DNA of 64,000 bases from the NCBI GenBank assembly GCA_038373865.1, contig JAXGGA010002917.1:48128-112127 (forward strand), given 5' to 3'. Below are positions 10,390 to 23,466 of this stretch, one piece after another. Numbering within the stretch: position 1 is the first letter of the stretch; each line of letters opens with the position of its first letter. This DNA is from Uloborus plumipes. Its lineage: Eukaryota; Arthropoda; Arachnida; Araneae; Uloboridae. Made by a program: the position numbers and the translations under genes. The notes under the pieces are model-generated. The model ran no database searches. It worked only from the letters and a program-made list of their open reading frames with translations, and was not told where the DNA came from.

Positions 10390-12056
10390 TTTAATTAATG
10401 AAATAAAATTAAAGGAAGAAAGAATGTAGAAAGTTTAAACAGAATGTTTTCCTCCCCAGCAGCTGTTATCTTTACACATTGATAAAAAGGCTACTTTGGT
10501 AGTTGAAATATGTTGCTTTGTTATCCTTTTTAATAGATAACTTTTCGGCTTGTATAAAAGTGCCAAGAAAAACAACAATGCGCGAAAAAAATTAAACTCA
10601 AAATCTTTCTGATACCATTATTGCTGATTTTTAGATAAAATGGCCCCATGAATCTAAACATAGCCATTGTTTTCTTCCATCGCCCGCCCGTTCTTGGAGA
10701 TAGCACCCCCCCCCCTTTTTTTCTTAGTTTTCGATAGAGATTGGAGTATTATTTATATTTATTCAAATCGAATTCGCAGACATAATTAAGATTAAAAATC
10801 AAATTAAGTGTTCTCATATATTATATCATTAATAAATATTTACATTTCTGGGAATACTCTTCAACCTATTGTTAATCACATTTTAATAATATCAGGCAGT
10901 AAGATTGAAAGCAAGACTTGGGCGGGGTTTGTTTTTCTCCCCATAATCAGTTGCAACCTGACTAAAAATGCATATGTTTTCACATTCTATTGATGTGTAT
11001 TTGTCTGACGAAAGCATTAATCAATGTGTCAAAAAGCATTAGTTAACGAATAGGCCTGCTGACAAAATACATCAGTCCAAGAAAGACAATTTGTCACTAA
11101 AGCATGTCAATCAACAGAAGGATTTATCTACTAAACTCAGCTAATGACGAAGAGAACTTTCAATGTTATCGAAAGATAGTAATTAAATGAATAACTTTGA
11201 GTCTAGATATTACTAAATGGGAATAGAGAAATGTTTTAAATCGAATTCATAAATGAAACAAACTTGACACACCTCTGAAAACACCAATTGACTAAACAAT
11301 GTAGTTGGAGCTTCATGAAATGACAAAAATGTTTGACAAGGGGGCTTAGTGACTTTACGGAAAAGCAAACTGAAAGTGAAAAAATTCATTAATAACACTG
11401 GAATCTACAGAGGAATTCGTTAATTCTTAATTTAACTAAGATATTCATTTAACTGCAGCCCAAATTGTAAAAGGCGAAAAAGGAATTGAGATTTCCCAAC
11501 CTTTGTCATAAGCTGAATAAGTGATGGAGTTATGCTATTTTAGAGTTGGTAACAATGAATTTGAGGAGAGCAAATCAGTTGAAGGAAAATCCTTTCTTTT
11601 AAGATAAAATTGTTTAATCAAACTCATCAGTCGACGAAAGCATGCATTTTTTTAATCAATAGGTCTACGGAGAAAACAAATGTAGCAGGCATAGAATGTA
11701 AAGGAGAAATCCCTAGCTGAGCTATTATTGTATATAAATTTGCCCCTTTTATTCTACCCGTGAGATACGAGAATTTTTTTTTATTTATTTATTTTTTTTT
11801 TTAGGATTTATTACTTATGATGAGATTATTCAATAAAGTTCAGCAGCAAAGGATGGAGGTGTTTCTGTAAGTATGAGTTAATCAATGGGTACCTGGATAT
11901 GAAGTAAATGGCACGAGGGAAATATTTTTTAGATAAGTAATCACAGTTAAGTTTTTTTTTTTATATCAGACTCATCAGTTGGCGAAAGGGTAAAAATCTC
12001 TGCCATATCTGAGTTAAATAATGAGCCTGCAGATAAAATAGTACCATTAGAAGAAA
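10390..12056. other. AT-rich spacer with degenerate repeats
   Basis: No gene seen. Words such as GACTCATCAGTTGGCGAAAG and GAATAGGCCTGC recur in weak form near 11040, 11627-11665, 11966-12015 and 12320-12380. This suggests an old, badly decayed tandem repeat. Confidence 0.4.
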
Positions 12057-12067
12057 ACAAGGTTACT

Positions 12068-12277
12068 TGTTGCTGTTGTTGTTTTTTGCCAGCCAGGCTG
12101 GCAATTTGGGGTCTGCTGCTTCACCATTTCAACTGTACCGTAATTTGGTGTGAAGTCCGATTTCCACAGAACGCACATGCCATAGAGACCCGTTTATAAA
12201 GTAAAAGGCGGGATTTGAACCAGGGACCTCCCCATCCGCGATCAGACATCTTTGACCACTTGACAAGGTTGCCGGCA
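12068..12277 (-). mobile_element. tRNA-derived SINE with (AAC/AGC)n tail
   Basis: On the minus strand a tRNA-like head (A-box-like GTGGTCAAAGATGTC, B box GGTTCAAATCC at 12211-12221) is followed by a body and a tail of AACAACAACAGC type. An 11-bp target duplication with one mismatch flanks it (ACAAGGTTACT 12057-12067; ACAAAGTTACT 12278-12288). The head would bind TFIIIC if active. It has no coding capacity; movement would need LINE machinery. Confidence 0.75.
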
Positions 12278-12288
12278 ACAAAGTTACT

Positions 12289-15240
12289 GACAAAACTAAT
12301 AGATGGAGATAATGATTTGTCCAACAACTCATCAGTTGATGGAAAGTTACACTATTAGTGCCTTACAATGTTAACTGATTAACGAGTCTGTATCAAAAAC
12401 GTCCATTTCAGTAGGAATCAGACATAATTCTAGATCTGTAATTCTTAAAATTTGTTACCAACGTCAATAAGCTTCAGAAATTAGTAGTCAACTTCTGGTG
12501 AAAGAAAGATCTAGTTACAGTAAATTGAAATAGAATTTGTTGACGCAGGAAGTAATCTGCGGGGTAAGCTGTTCCAATTTTAAGAAAACTCTTATTGTTG
12601 GAGGAAAATTTCACACAGTCGGTGTAAAGTTAAACCAAGCGTTAAAATTACTGGAGTATTATTCAAAGCGCTTGCGTTCAGACAAACGTAGATGCATAGC
12701 GCTTGAAGTCCTATGAACGTAACCAAGATGTACCTTAATCGGCCGAGTGGCCAAAGCGCTTGCTTTGCTCTGTACGTGGTAAGTTTGGGGCTCTATTCTA
12801 TCGTGTGCAATAAAAAAAACTTACGAATTTGTGTAAAATTGATTGGTAGTTGGTAGTGGGAAAGCATGAACGTGACAAACATTAAATGAACGAATAATAG
12901 AAAGCGATCTTCCAGCTTAATGAATGCTCTTTTTTCTTTCTTTTGACAGAAAATTCTAGCTTAACCTTACACAGAAATTACTTACCTTACAATTGTGTTA
13001 CCTTACACCAGATATTTCGGTTAAGGTACTCCATAGCAGTGGAGGCAGCAGTGCTGCCACAGTCTTTATGAAGTAAGGCTACACAAATGTTTTTATAGTG
13101 AGTGCCAGCAAAACCTAGGAGATTTTTATAAATAACTGTCAACAAAAGATATAGGAAGTAAATGAGCTGCTTCCATTTCAAAATGAATTAAATAACATGA
13201 CAGCTTGACAATTTTTAAAAATTACTGACATTATCAGTTAAGTTTTAAAATCAGCAGCCAACCAAAAGTGAAAGAAATACCTAGCTATAGAACAGAAGCA
13301 GATTAAATGACAAGCGTTCTGTCAACAAAACGAACGAGATCTCGGTGAATAAATGTCGACAAAAGCTTTCAGAAGGAAATGAGCAGCATCCATTCCAGAC
13401 GCCGCATTCTTTACTTCAAACTAATTTACGTCTCGCAAATTAGCTTAACGATTTACTGTAACGTACTTAATTTCGACTTAAATCAGGTAAAACTTGAAGC
13501 CTGGCTCGGAGTGTGGGGATTGTCGTTTTTAAAACCCACACCACTAATTCACCAAAGATCGCCCAGTCATTGAAAATTGATCGGAATTTCGATATTCCTT
13601 TACCACAACCCTTTCTCTGATCGGGTAAAATCGAAAAATAACAACGTTCCGGGGGGCACTTAAACCGCTTTTCATTCGAAACAGCCCGCTCAACCCTCTC
13701 TCCCAATCCTCGTAGTATGTATTTATATTTTTTCCATCTTCGATTTTTCAGTGGTATTCTCCCACCTTCTATATTCCCACCCCCTCCCCCTTCGCTGTCT
13801 TATTTTGTATTTCGAATCGACGTGGTAAGAGGAAATAAGGGAACATGATTTTTTTTTCTTTCGAATTTCCTCACCAGAGGAGTGAAATTCCATTTCACAC
13901 TGGGGGAAGGGGGTCATTTATTCTAGAAGTTTTTAAAGGAAGGATCTCCGGATTTTTCAGCCCCCACCCCCTTTTGCCACCGTACAAAATCCGTAACCGT
14001 GCCTGAGGAATATCGGCAGATCTCATTTTGCTCTCTTTTCTCCTACTATATTTGCGAAAAAGAAGGTGAAGAAGACATATTCTTTTCCTTTTGAATTTCG
14101 GTCTTTTCTAAACATCATGAAATGACGACATATGTTTTGAAGCATTACCAAGGAAAGAGCGAAATGAATTCTTCCAAAACGGTTCGGGATTCGTTTTGCG
14201 CTTTCGAATTCCTCCTGGAGTGATGGTAAACTGCAAATAAGAAACATTTCTTGCTGGGAGTATGCACCTTATTTGAAACATCGGAATTCGAAAAAGTTTA
14301 AATTGGTTTAGAGCAACAATCCGGTTTACTCAAAAGATTGAACAGAAATGCTTATTGTTCAACTTTTCCGATGTGGAGTTAAATTTCATCTAAAAATAAT
14401 TAATGAAATTCATTTCAAAATGTTATTTTCGAATAATCCTTTATTCTTTTATTAACCAAATCTATCAGATTTTAAGACTTTTATTATTCACCATTTAAGT
14501 CTTTTATTGGTTTAACATTTTACTTTTACGTCGTTTCGAAATAATTCGCTGTACTTTTTGATCTTTTATAAATTTATTCAATCTCCGTTTAATTCTTCTC
14601 TGGCTTTATTTATTTTCGTTTTATGACCTTTCTTGAATGAACCATTGACTTTCAAACCATTTCAGAATCATTAACTTGCTTTTAAATGTGCTATAGTAAT
14701 CTTTTTAACTTTTAATAACTTCTAAAAATTTCATTTAAATTCATTTTTTGGCAAGCATTCACATTTCTTTAAAGGTTTTCCCCAGCTACTTTTCTATAGC
14801 CTTGCATTATATATTCAGTTAAGTAATGAAATATTTTTTTCAAAACGGAAATACGAGTTACACATAACATACCAATTCTCATTCGGTTCGATACTAATTC
14901 TCATCGAATGCGAGGATATCATTCTTAGGCACAAAATATATCTCATAAATGCGGAAGCTATCTGTCATCTATCTCTTTAAAGGGATTTCACATCAGTGTT
15001 TTGCTGCCAAGGTTTTTTGAGGTGATTTCGTATGAATTTGATGCCCTGAATTCAAATATAGCATTACTTCTTGCTTAGCAGCTCGAGTTTTTAAGATCGA
15101 AAAAAATCAGCATTATGTATAATACCAGCTTTTCGTATCAGGCATGCCATACAATGCCACCATTTCCTGTTTTTAAGCATTATAATCAATATCAATCAAT
15201 AAAATTCATTTTATAATATGGATGATAATTCAATTTAGTA
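12289..15240. other. Mostly featureless AT-rich DNA
   Basis: No gene recognised. A weak tRNA-like relic (TCGGCCGAGTGGCCAAAGCG) is present at 12738-12795. The stretch 13700-14250 is richer in purine or pyrimidine tracts (CCCCTCCCCC, GGGGGAAGGGGG) but has no motif I can name. Confidence 0.4.
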
Positions 15241-16095
15241 TGAAGGGTCTAAAATGAGAAGATTTCTATAGGGTGCCTAAAAGGACAAGTTGGCATTGAA
15301 TAGAGTGCTTAAAATGTGAAGTTGGCATTGCATGGAATAATATTTTAGTGAACTATACGACATTACACTATTTCAAATGAAATCCATGCATTAAACAAAA
15401 AAACTTAACAAGAAATGCTTATTCAATTATACACTGTTAAAACTGAAATGCATAGTAATATTTACTATGCAGAGTTAACAGTCATCGAAGTTATTTTTGG
15501 GGCTTTCTCCAAGCCATTGGACGCCGAGTTCAGACTTTTCCTTTTTCCGGTAGTCCACTACCGTAAATGCTCCATAAAAGATTTACAGACCCGATATGGT
15601 GCTCAGGTTTTATCCTGATCACCAAATTATCCAAAATAAGCTCTCTGTAAGAAGTCACTAACAGAATTTCTGTTTTTCAGAAAATTGTATTCTCCGCATA
15701 ATGTAGCAAAAGGCATCAAGATGACGTACACAGCTTCTTCTACTTGAACTCGTTTCACTTCTATTCAACAACACAATCAAACTAATTTAACGTTTCATAA
15801 GTGACAATGCCAACTTCTCCTTTCAGGTATGAAATATAATGTTTCTCATTTTAGGCAATCCATGCAATACCAGCCATTTTAAGTGTTCTATACAATGGCA
15901 TCTTCTTATTTTAGACCAGATTCACCATTCAACGTCAGATTCTCATTTTAGGCTTTCGATACAATGCCAGCTTCTCATTTTAGGCATTCTATACAATACC
16001 AACTTCTCCTTTTAAGCGCGTTATTTAATGTTTCTCATTTTAGACCCTCCATACAATGCCAGCTTCTCATTTTAGGCATTTTGTACAATGTCAAA
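15241..16095. repeat. Minisatellite in two opposite orientations
   Basis: Degenerate units of about 35-45 bp built on CTTCTCATTTTAGGC and ATACAATGCCA run forward at about 15800-16095 (roughly eight units). They run reversed at 15241-15345 (GTCTAAAATGAGAAG, GTTGGCATTG). The 450 bp between them is unrelated AT-rich DNA. The opposed blocks could be long subterminal repeats of an old transposon. Confidence 0.65.
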
Positions 16096-16279
16096 TTAAT
16101 ACTTAGCTATTAACATACATAATAGTCCTTTCCTTTAATTCCAGAACTGTGTGAATATGATAAATAATTATTTCAATGTTTTAAAGTATTTATAGTAATT
16201 TCTAGCATTTGCATTAACACAAAGCATTTGAATAGCCGAAAAAATTCAATTCAGAATTGTCAAATATTGGTGTCACAAA

Positions 16280-16850
16280 CACAAACGAATAAATTACACT
16301 GTTCCGCCCAGCAAACAGCAAATCTCATTTGCATCAAAATTCAGAGTTCAACTTCCCCTGCTTCCCAATTTTGAAAGGCACATGTTCCACAAAGCTTCCC
16401 CCATCAATCTGAAAACGTCAGAGGCAAGCTTTAATTGAAGTGGCACTCCAAAAACTGTTCGACAAATTGTGAAAAACGTTCACAAGATTTTCTGGAATGT
16501 CTCGAGAGGCAGCCATTTTTCTGGAATGGAAATTTATTCATGCAGTCTGAAGGAAAGGTCCTCCACAAGAGCGTTGATTTCATTAAATGTTAATAAAGTT
16601 AAATGGAGTGGAAATTAGAATGCGATTTGATGGCGCTTTATTAGGCTTATGCAAATTGGAAGTCTTCGAAATGAGGTTTCAATAACCGTTCGCATTGAGC
16701 GGGACAGGAATTTTTGAAAAACGCGGCTTTAAGTGTCGTTGATCGAAATTATGGAGGAAATATGGCAGGATTTTTAAAAACACTTTGCATTTCAAAAGAA
16801 GCTATTAACGAAGTAAACTTTACATTTTGCGATTGATATTGATTGTGACA
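16280..16850. other. Complex non-repetitive segment
   Basis: Sequence of higher complexity than its surroundings, without long homopolymers, transposon ends or an open frame. It may be unique host DNA. No function can be assigned from sequence alone. Confidence 0.3.
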
Positions 16851-17530
16851 TTTCGATTGTATCTGTCGTAAGTATGTTATGTTACTACAAATATATTGAA
16901 GTTTTCAGTCTTAAACTACTCTCTTTATTTTTATTAGCTTTTTATCATAATTACTCTGTCGTTGCTAGGTGGGACAGACTTAATCAATGCCAGAAAATAA
17001 AATGAACAACATAAATTCTAAAACTTGCTGTTTGTAAAGTTATCATTTTTTAAGACTAAACTTGAAGAAGCATAGATCTGTGGGTTTTCCTCTTTTGAAC
17101 TCTTTCAAATAATAGTGGTTTTAGAGGCTTTCCTTGATTCCTGTTATTAATTTAAAAGAGTTTTTTTTTTAAAAATTCCTCACTTATTCGCAACTTCAAC
17201 AAACTACAGGGTGCGCTGCGGTCACTGTCTAATGGCGGCGATTAAAGGTAATACATGAATTCCGCAACATATAAATTGCTTCTAAGCTTAATGAACGGCA
17301 GTAATCTTTGTTCGTATGCGAGATTTTTTTCTTGTTCTTAATTCTTTTCAAATGAATTTTTTTTAGATTAATTTCAATCTAAATACCCTACAAAAAATAA
17401 TTTTAGAATTTCGCAGATGCATCTATAAAAGTAATTGATCGGAAAACTATTGTAGAAATACTTTTGCACTAATGCACTCTGTTCTGTTGATATTATGCAA
17501 AATGCTAAAAATAAACTGTTCTATAAAATA

Positions 17531-17880
17531 TGTCAGGGAAAAGTCTTAGTAATAATTTAGAATTCCAATCGAAATATCGCTGTTTTTTTTTAACGATGAA
17601 ATTATTTTTCAAATTAAAATCTTTAAAAAATGTACATCGACAACTATTATTCTCTACATTTCATTAAATTTTAAAGTAGTATAATATTCTGTCTAAAATA
17701 TCTGTCAGTGAAAAGGTTTAATAATAATTTAGAATTCCATTCGAAATTTCATCGATATTTTTATTGATAAAAAAAATTTTCAAGTTAAAATTTATAAAAA
17801 ATGCGCATCGATAACCATTATTTTTTAGATTTCATTAAATTTCAAAATGTAAATTTTTAGTGAGAAATTCTAGGAAAAAT
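17531..17880. repeat. Diverged tandem duplication, about 172-bp period
   Basis: TGTCAGGGAAAAG at 17531 and TGTCAGTGAAAAG at 17703 start two copies. These share AATAATTTAGAATTCCA, a run of T then GATGAAA, AAAAAATG and CATCGA words in the same order. Confidence 0.65.
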
Positions 17881-18322
17881 TTTATCGTTAATAAATCTGA
17901 CGTCAATGAAAATAACGCTTTTTTTTTTTTTTTGAAGTAATGAAATAATTAAGTTACAAAAATCTAAATGTAGGCAATACGGTAATTCACAATTGAAGAG
18001 GCAAATGCATAAAGGTTGAAAATTTTTGAAACTTACTTTTTACCACGAATGAAGGTGATAAGTCCATCAGTATCATGTCCCCTTAGTCACAGAAATGGTT
18101 GGCAACTAAGAATATGACCCCGTTTTACCCGTTGAGACAAATCCGTTAAAAAAAATAGCACAACATTTTTTTGAAAGCTTTTTCGAGAAATTCAAAAAAT
18201 TGTCACATATCACCTTTATCCACTTACCCCTTCAAGTTTATCTAAATAAGTACTTCGAACTTTACACGATTTTACAAACCTCTTTTTTTTTTTTAACTGA
18301 GCGGTGCTCGGTTGCCAGGTAC

Positions 18323-18520
18323 TTGCTTTTATATTAGCAAAGAACGTGAATTTTATCTCTTATTCAGAGTTACATGCAAACAACTGAAACACTTATAATA
18401 CATCAACATGTAATAATATAGTTCAACTTTTAGCATTAATAATAGTGTTAAATATATTGCTTTTATATTTGTAAAGAACGTGAATTTTATCTTTTGTTCA
18501 GAGTATACATGCATACCAAC
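18323..18520. repeat. Tandem duplication, 134-bp period
   Basis: TTGCTTTTATATTAGCAAAG (18323) and TTGCTTTTATATTTGTAAAG (18457) head two copies, both followed by AACGTGAATTTTATC and TTCAGAGT. Confidence 0.7.
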
Positions 18521-19096
18521 ATGCGAAACTAGTAAAAGCGTATTAAAAAAGAGGTGAATTTGATGAAATGCGCACACCTAATACACCTATTTCCCAATCA
18601 AAATCCTTCTTAATCAAAACCTCATGAGAATTTTTTTTTTCAAAAAACTAAATCTTTTAAACATCTCTACGAACTCAAATTGAAAACTGAAAACCAATTC
18701 CAAGAAGAGGTGTTTCTAGAAATAAATAAAGTGACCCCTTTTTTTTTTCCTTTCAAAGCAAGGAACGAAATAAATAAAACAACTGCCCCTTGCAATCCCT
18801 ATGGATGAAAATGTGACAAGGTTTGTTGCAGAAAAGCTGTCAAAGTCCGGAACAGCTTTTCGGAAAGCAATACCCCGGACCGTCCGGCTGTTTGTTTCAC
18901 TCCGGACAGGCCCGGACATTTGGTATAAAGTATATGAATAGATGTTGCCGTATTTGCAAGGCTTTGATAGACATTCATGTTTCCGGTACTGAGGATTTTT
19001 TTTTCTTTATAATTTTTCGCCCAATAGGCGAGCATTCAGGGGAGAGAAAAAAATATGAGAGAAAAAGATATTGAAATGTCGGCATGAATTCAATGC

Positions 19097-19480
19097 GGTA
19101 GGATATTTTCTGCAGTTTATACTTTTTTTTTTTTTTTTATGAAAAAGGTTTTCGAAAAGAGTTGGCAGAGCATCAAAACATTTACAACCAGGCGCTTGAG
19201 GTAAAATAGTCACTGCAAAGTTCTTTTTTAATTTGAATAAATAGATATATTTTATGTGTTATAAATTTTTGGTGAGTGATTTTATTTTGTGATTGTCATA
19301 AGTTATTTGATGACCTAATGTGGTAAAATATTTTCGGCAATTTATGCTTTTTCCGTGAAAAAGGTTTCCGAAAAGAGTAGACAGCGTCAAACCAATTATA
19401 ATCAGACGCTTGACGTAAAATAGTCACTGTTCAGTTCTTATTTAATTTGAATGAATGGATGTATTTTATGTGTTATGTAT
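19097..19480. repeat. Tandem duplication, 225-bp period
   Basis: Two copies start at 19097 and 19322. They share GAAAAAGGTTT, CGAAAAGAGT, GTAAAATAGTCACTG and ATTTTATGTGTTAT in order. Confidence 0.7.
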
Positions 19481-19490
19481 TTCTTGAGTA

Positions 19491-19737
19491 TTACAGTGTT
19501 GTTTTTACAGTAGAAAACTAAAATTGCTAGTTTACAGTAATAAACTAAAATTGCTAGCTTTAGTAATAAACTGTAAAATTGTTAGTTTTATAGTAATAAA
19601 TTGTAAAACTGCTACTTTTACAGTAATAAACCGTAAAATTACTAGTTTTACAGTTTATTACTATGCTTTTACAGTTTTAAACTGAAACCTCTGCTATCAG
19701 TATTTTACTGCAAAAACAACATTTTACTTTTGCAGTG
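19491..19737. mobile_element. Palindromic ACAGT-type MITE, copy 2
   Basis: It has the same words as the element at 3842-4217: TTTTACAGTTTATTACT, AAACTGTAAAATTG and the side motif AAACTGAAACCTCTGCT. The right end TTTTGCAGTG is followed by TA. The left end lacks the expected CACTG and may be truncated. Confidence 0.65.
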
Positions 19738-19899
19738 TATTCACGTACTTAGCGCCCATTCAATGTATATCAAAAACAACCATTTAAAATGTTCATAACC
19801 ATGTCCAAACTTTAATAACAAATTCGCGAAATCTCACCTCTTCTTATACGTTTTTTATGCGGCACTCAGGTCGTTAGCAATTATCTAAATACCTTGAAA

Positions 19900-20150
19900 T
19901 GAATTAAGAAACGAGTCGACAAATTTCTGCTGGGCGGAAAATTAAAAATTACAAACGGATCTTCCCGTTAATATTTTATTGATAACCGCTAATTGTTTCC
20001 TCGTATTAAGCGCGGGAGTAACTTTTATCGGACGTTAGCAGCGAAGTTATTAAGGCATCGGATAAATAATTAGAGTTTATTCCAAGAAAGTCAATTAGAA
20101 ATTTTCTCGAAATAATTGCCAATTATTTTCCAAACGATTTCGATTGGATT
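19900..20150. other. Complex AT-rich island with homeodomain-like sites
   Basis: Non-repetitive sequence with several homeodomain-type cores (CTAATTG near 19990, TAATTAG at 20067-20073, CAATTAG near 20092) and no transposon ends. It could be regulatory DNA, but such cores are frequent by chance in AT-rich DNA. Confidence 0.25.
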
Positions 20151-20484
20151 CATCTTGTATCTTTAATGTATACTGCCGTTAATTGAGAAACTCCATCTAA
20201 ACTTGGCATTTTTTAAATGTTTTGGGATGTTTCGAATTATGCGTTTTTTAATGACTCACTATGCATTGAAAAGGTAATTTTAGCAATCTTTGTCTTAATT
20301 AGCTATTTGAAGTTTGCTGAAATTACGCGAAAGAACATATTGATTTTGGATGTATTGTCAATTTCTCCTTCTTTATTTTTTTTTTTTTTTTTGTCTCTTT
20401 ATTCTTACTATAAAAAGGAAATTTTCACACAGATATTTGATCAAAAGAAATGTTTAAGTTAAGTATCTACGAAATTGTGTTTAA

Positions 20485-20953
20485 ACCTTAACTTCCACTG
20501 TTGCATTTCTGCAACATATGATTTTCGAACTTAACAGACTCAGTATTTTTTTTAATTACCTACAAATCAATTATCTGAGAAGAAAAAGATTACTGCAATG
20601 AAATGCGTTCTAGTTTTGCCACTAGATCACGGCACATTTTCCCCAGAAATCGCAAGAATTATAAAAATATCTAATGCCTCAAGAACTGTGTTTTTATTAT
20701 AAAAAGATTCCAGTATATTTTATTCTTCCTCTTGTTTATTGACGAAATAAATTACTACTAGTAATTTAAATTGTCTGATGGAAAAAGTATAAAAGATATT
20801 TGATTTTACTTATACGTAGCAGCAAATAAAAAATGACTGAAATTCACATTTTAACTGCTTAAATATTTTTTTTATATTTTTCCTTTTTATTATTACTCGA
20901 GAACTGGCTGGTATAATTTTTAATAGAAATTTAAAAAATTGCCAAGTTAAATG
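20485..20953. mobile_element. piggyBac-type MITE, family 2, copy A
   Basis: A 469-bp element between TTAA sites (20481-20484, 20954-20957) with inverted ends ACCTTAACTTCC / GCCAAGTTAAAT. It carries the hairpin TGTTGCATTTCTGCAACA just inside the left end. The better preserved sister is at 48465-48973. No coding region. Confidence 0.75.
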
Positions 20954-20974
20954 TTAAGATGATAATCCAAAAAA

Positions 20975-21160
20975 ATGCTAACTTATAAAGCAATCTACCT
21001 TATAAAGTTTCTTGATGTTTTGAAATATCATACATTATGTTTCAAAACTTAAGTACATTATCAACAAATCTAAAAAGTTGCTACCTTATAAAGTAATGTA
21101 CCTTATAAAATTTCTTGATCGTTGGAAATTTCATACAGTATTTTACATCTTTTTTTTCTC
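20975..21160. repeat. Tandem duplication, about 98-bp period
   Basis: CTTATAAAGCAATCTACCTT and CTTATAAAGTAATGTACCTT begin two copies, both with TTCTTGAT and TTTCATACA-like continuations. Confidence 0.6.
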
Positions 21161-22573
21161 ATGTTGCTAAAAAATAACATAGAATGATTGCTGGGTTTAT
21201 ATTCTCATCTTAAAACAATAACACATTTAACTACCAGGTTGCCTGTGCAATTAAAAAAAGAGAAATTGCAAGAAGAAAACAATAAAATCTTTGAACCTAC
21301 GTATAGTGCAAAAATTAATCTTTGCATAGTAATAAAAATTCATGCGTTTTTTCGAAGCATCAAATCTTTAACTAACTTAGTACAATTTTTTATTGCTGAT
21401 TATATTTCGGACAACATGATTTTTTCGATTTTATGTTATTTGAAATTATCAGACTGTTTCTAAATACTTTGTTATATTTTTAGCTGTCAGATGGTACTTT
21501 TTATTTTTAAATTGTATTGTCAAACATCAGTAGATATTTTGAAATTTTAAACTATGTTTACTTTTTTTTCTATCTTAGATTTATATTTTCAGATGTCAGA
21601 TTACATTATTGGGTTTCGAATCATATTTTCAGACGTTAAACCAAGCTCCTAATTTTAAAATAAATTCTATTTATTGATAAGATTCAATATTATTTGATAA
21701 TAAGATAACGCAAGTTATGAGATCAAATCATGCAAATCATTAAAACTTTCTACTACTTGCTACATCTCTGTTATATTTCATGTATACTACTTACGTCTTT
21801 GCATCATCTTAAATGGTTAAAGATGAAAAGAAGCGCATTTGAGGGAATAGCCAAACATTTTTTAATAATTTTAAATATTTGTTAATCGAAATATATTCTA
21901 GAAGCTTCAGAAGACTGAGTCAGTACTTATTTTCGCTTTTGTCATAAAGTCAAGAGGTTTATTTTCTTAATTTCAATCAATTTTTTTATCCAATCTATTG
22001 ATTAAATATTGATAGATTGGGTGATATATGAATTACAGCGTGTTTCGTAATTCATCTTTTGCAAACAAGCTGCAAAATATTTATTTTCTGCAACATTAAT
22101 TACACTACGGTTAAACAGTTAGAAAACAGTAAATATTTTTAATGACGTACATAACTAAAATTGATAACATTCAGACAGTAAAAACTATTCTTGAGAAAAA
22201 TTATGAAAAATAGTTCTAAAGCAACGGAATAATAATTCATTTGAGTTTAACTAAATTAGTTGTAAATTCAATGAAATCAGCACTTCAGATAGCAAAAAAA
22301 GTAAACATTAGGCAAAAATTGGCCAAAAAATTGATCGAACATTTATAATGCCATGATAATTACATTTAGAAGCTTTTTAACCGTACCATTATTGTGGAAC
22401 AACCAACAGGAAAAAACAAAGTTTGAAATTTAAAACTGTTGAAAAGAAAAAAACATCAATTACCATTCAAAAATTTTTTTTTTCTTATTAGATCTTCCAT
22501 CAGGCATTTCAATCCTTGAAGAAATTTGTGAAGAGGAAAAAAGCGAAAAATTGTTTCATGTTTCATCGCCCTG
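21161..22573. other. AT-rich spacer
   Basis: Strongly AT-rich. A 91-codon frame at 21188-21463 has no recognisable domain and simple composition, so I do not call it a gene. Confidence 0.45.
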
Positions 22574-22577
22574 TTAA

Positions 22578-23466
22578 GGTAGTCTGGTAACTTGAGTTCA
22601 AAAAATCGAAAAAATTTTTTTTGCTTGATTTGAAAGTACAATGTCTTGAGAATATACTGTGAAAATTTCAGACAGAAATTCGAAATATTTCGGGAGTTAT
22701 GACGAGTTTCCTAGAACGCCTCGGAGTCAAACCTTTAAGGTTGGACTCTGGTAACTTGGGTTCAAAAAGTCGAAAAATATTTTTTTTTTTTTTTTTTGCT
22801 TAATTTGAAAGTACAATGTCCTGAAAATATACTGTGAAAATTGCAGACAGAAATTCGAAATATTTCGGGAGTTATAACGAGTTTCCTAGAGCGCCTCGGA
22901 GTTTGTTGTTGAACTTTAAACGCGCTTTTCTCAAAACATTGTTTTTCTGGTCGGCCCGGGTCCTAACTTTTTTTCTACTGAACCGATTGCTTTCAAATTT
23001 TAACAGGCTGTTCTATATACTTATAGTTCTCATCGGTACTAACGATAAATTTTTTCACCCCTAACTTTTTATTTTACAACCCTTTCTTTGCTAAAATAAA
23101 AGGACTTTTTTTTCACAAAGTCCGCCATTTTGTTATTTACCCTTGAAATTTAACTTCAGTAGTTCCGACAAGAATGGCATGTCTATAGATTAAGAATAAT
23201 CAAGAATATTTGATTTCAGATAACATCAAAAGCCAAAATCACCCGGGACACCCACGTGCTTTTTTTTTTTTTTTTTCAAGTTCCAACTTTGAGTGACAAT
23301 AAAAATAGTAATAAACTATTAAATTTTTTCAAATAATTTTTTTTTTATATTTTCAATATGTGAATAAAAACTCTTAATATTTAAGATGATTTATTATTAT
23401 TTTCCTATAAAAAACCACCCTCCAAAAAAGTCATGAAAATAGGCATAAGTTACCAGACTACTACCT
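22578..23466. mobile_element. TTAA-flanked transposon with internal duplication
   Basis: Inverted ends GGTAGTCTGGTAACTT and (reverse) AGGTAGTAGTCTGGTAACTT, each next to TTAA (22574-22577 and 23467-23470). Inside, a segment starting TCTGGTAACTTG is duplicated in tandem with a period of about 170 bp, carrying TTTGAAAGTACAATGTC and ATATTTCGGGAGTTAT twice. The TTAA flanks suggest piggyBac, but the ends lack the usual CCC, so the superfamily is uncertain. Confidence 0.6.

Noticed and set aside
21188..21463. 91-codon frame
   Set aside because: AT-rich composition, no domain, no supporting splice or homology signal visible.
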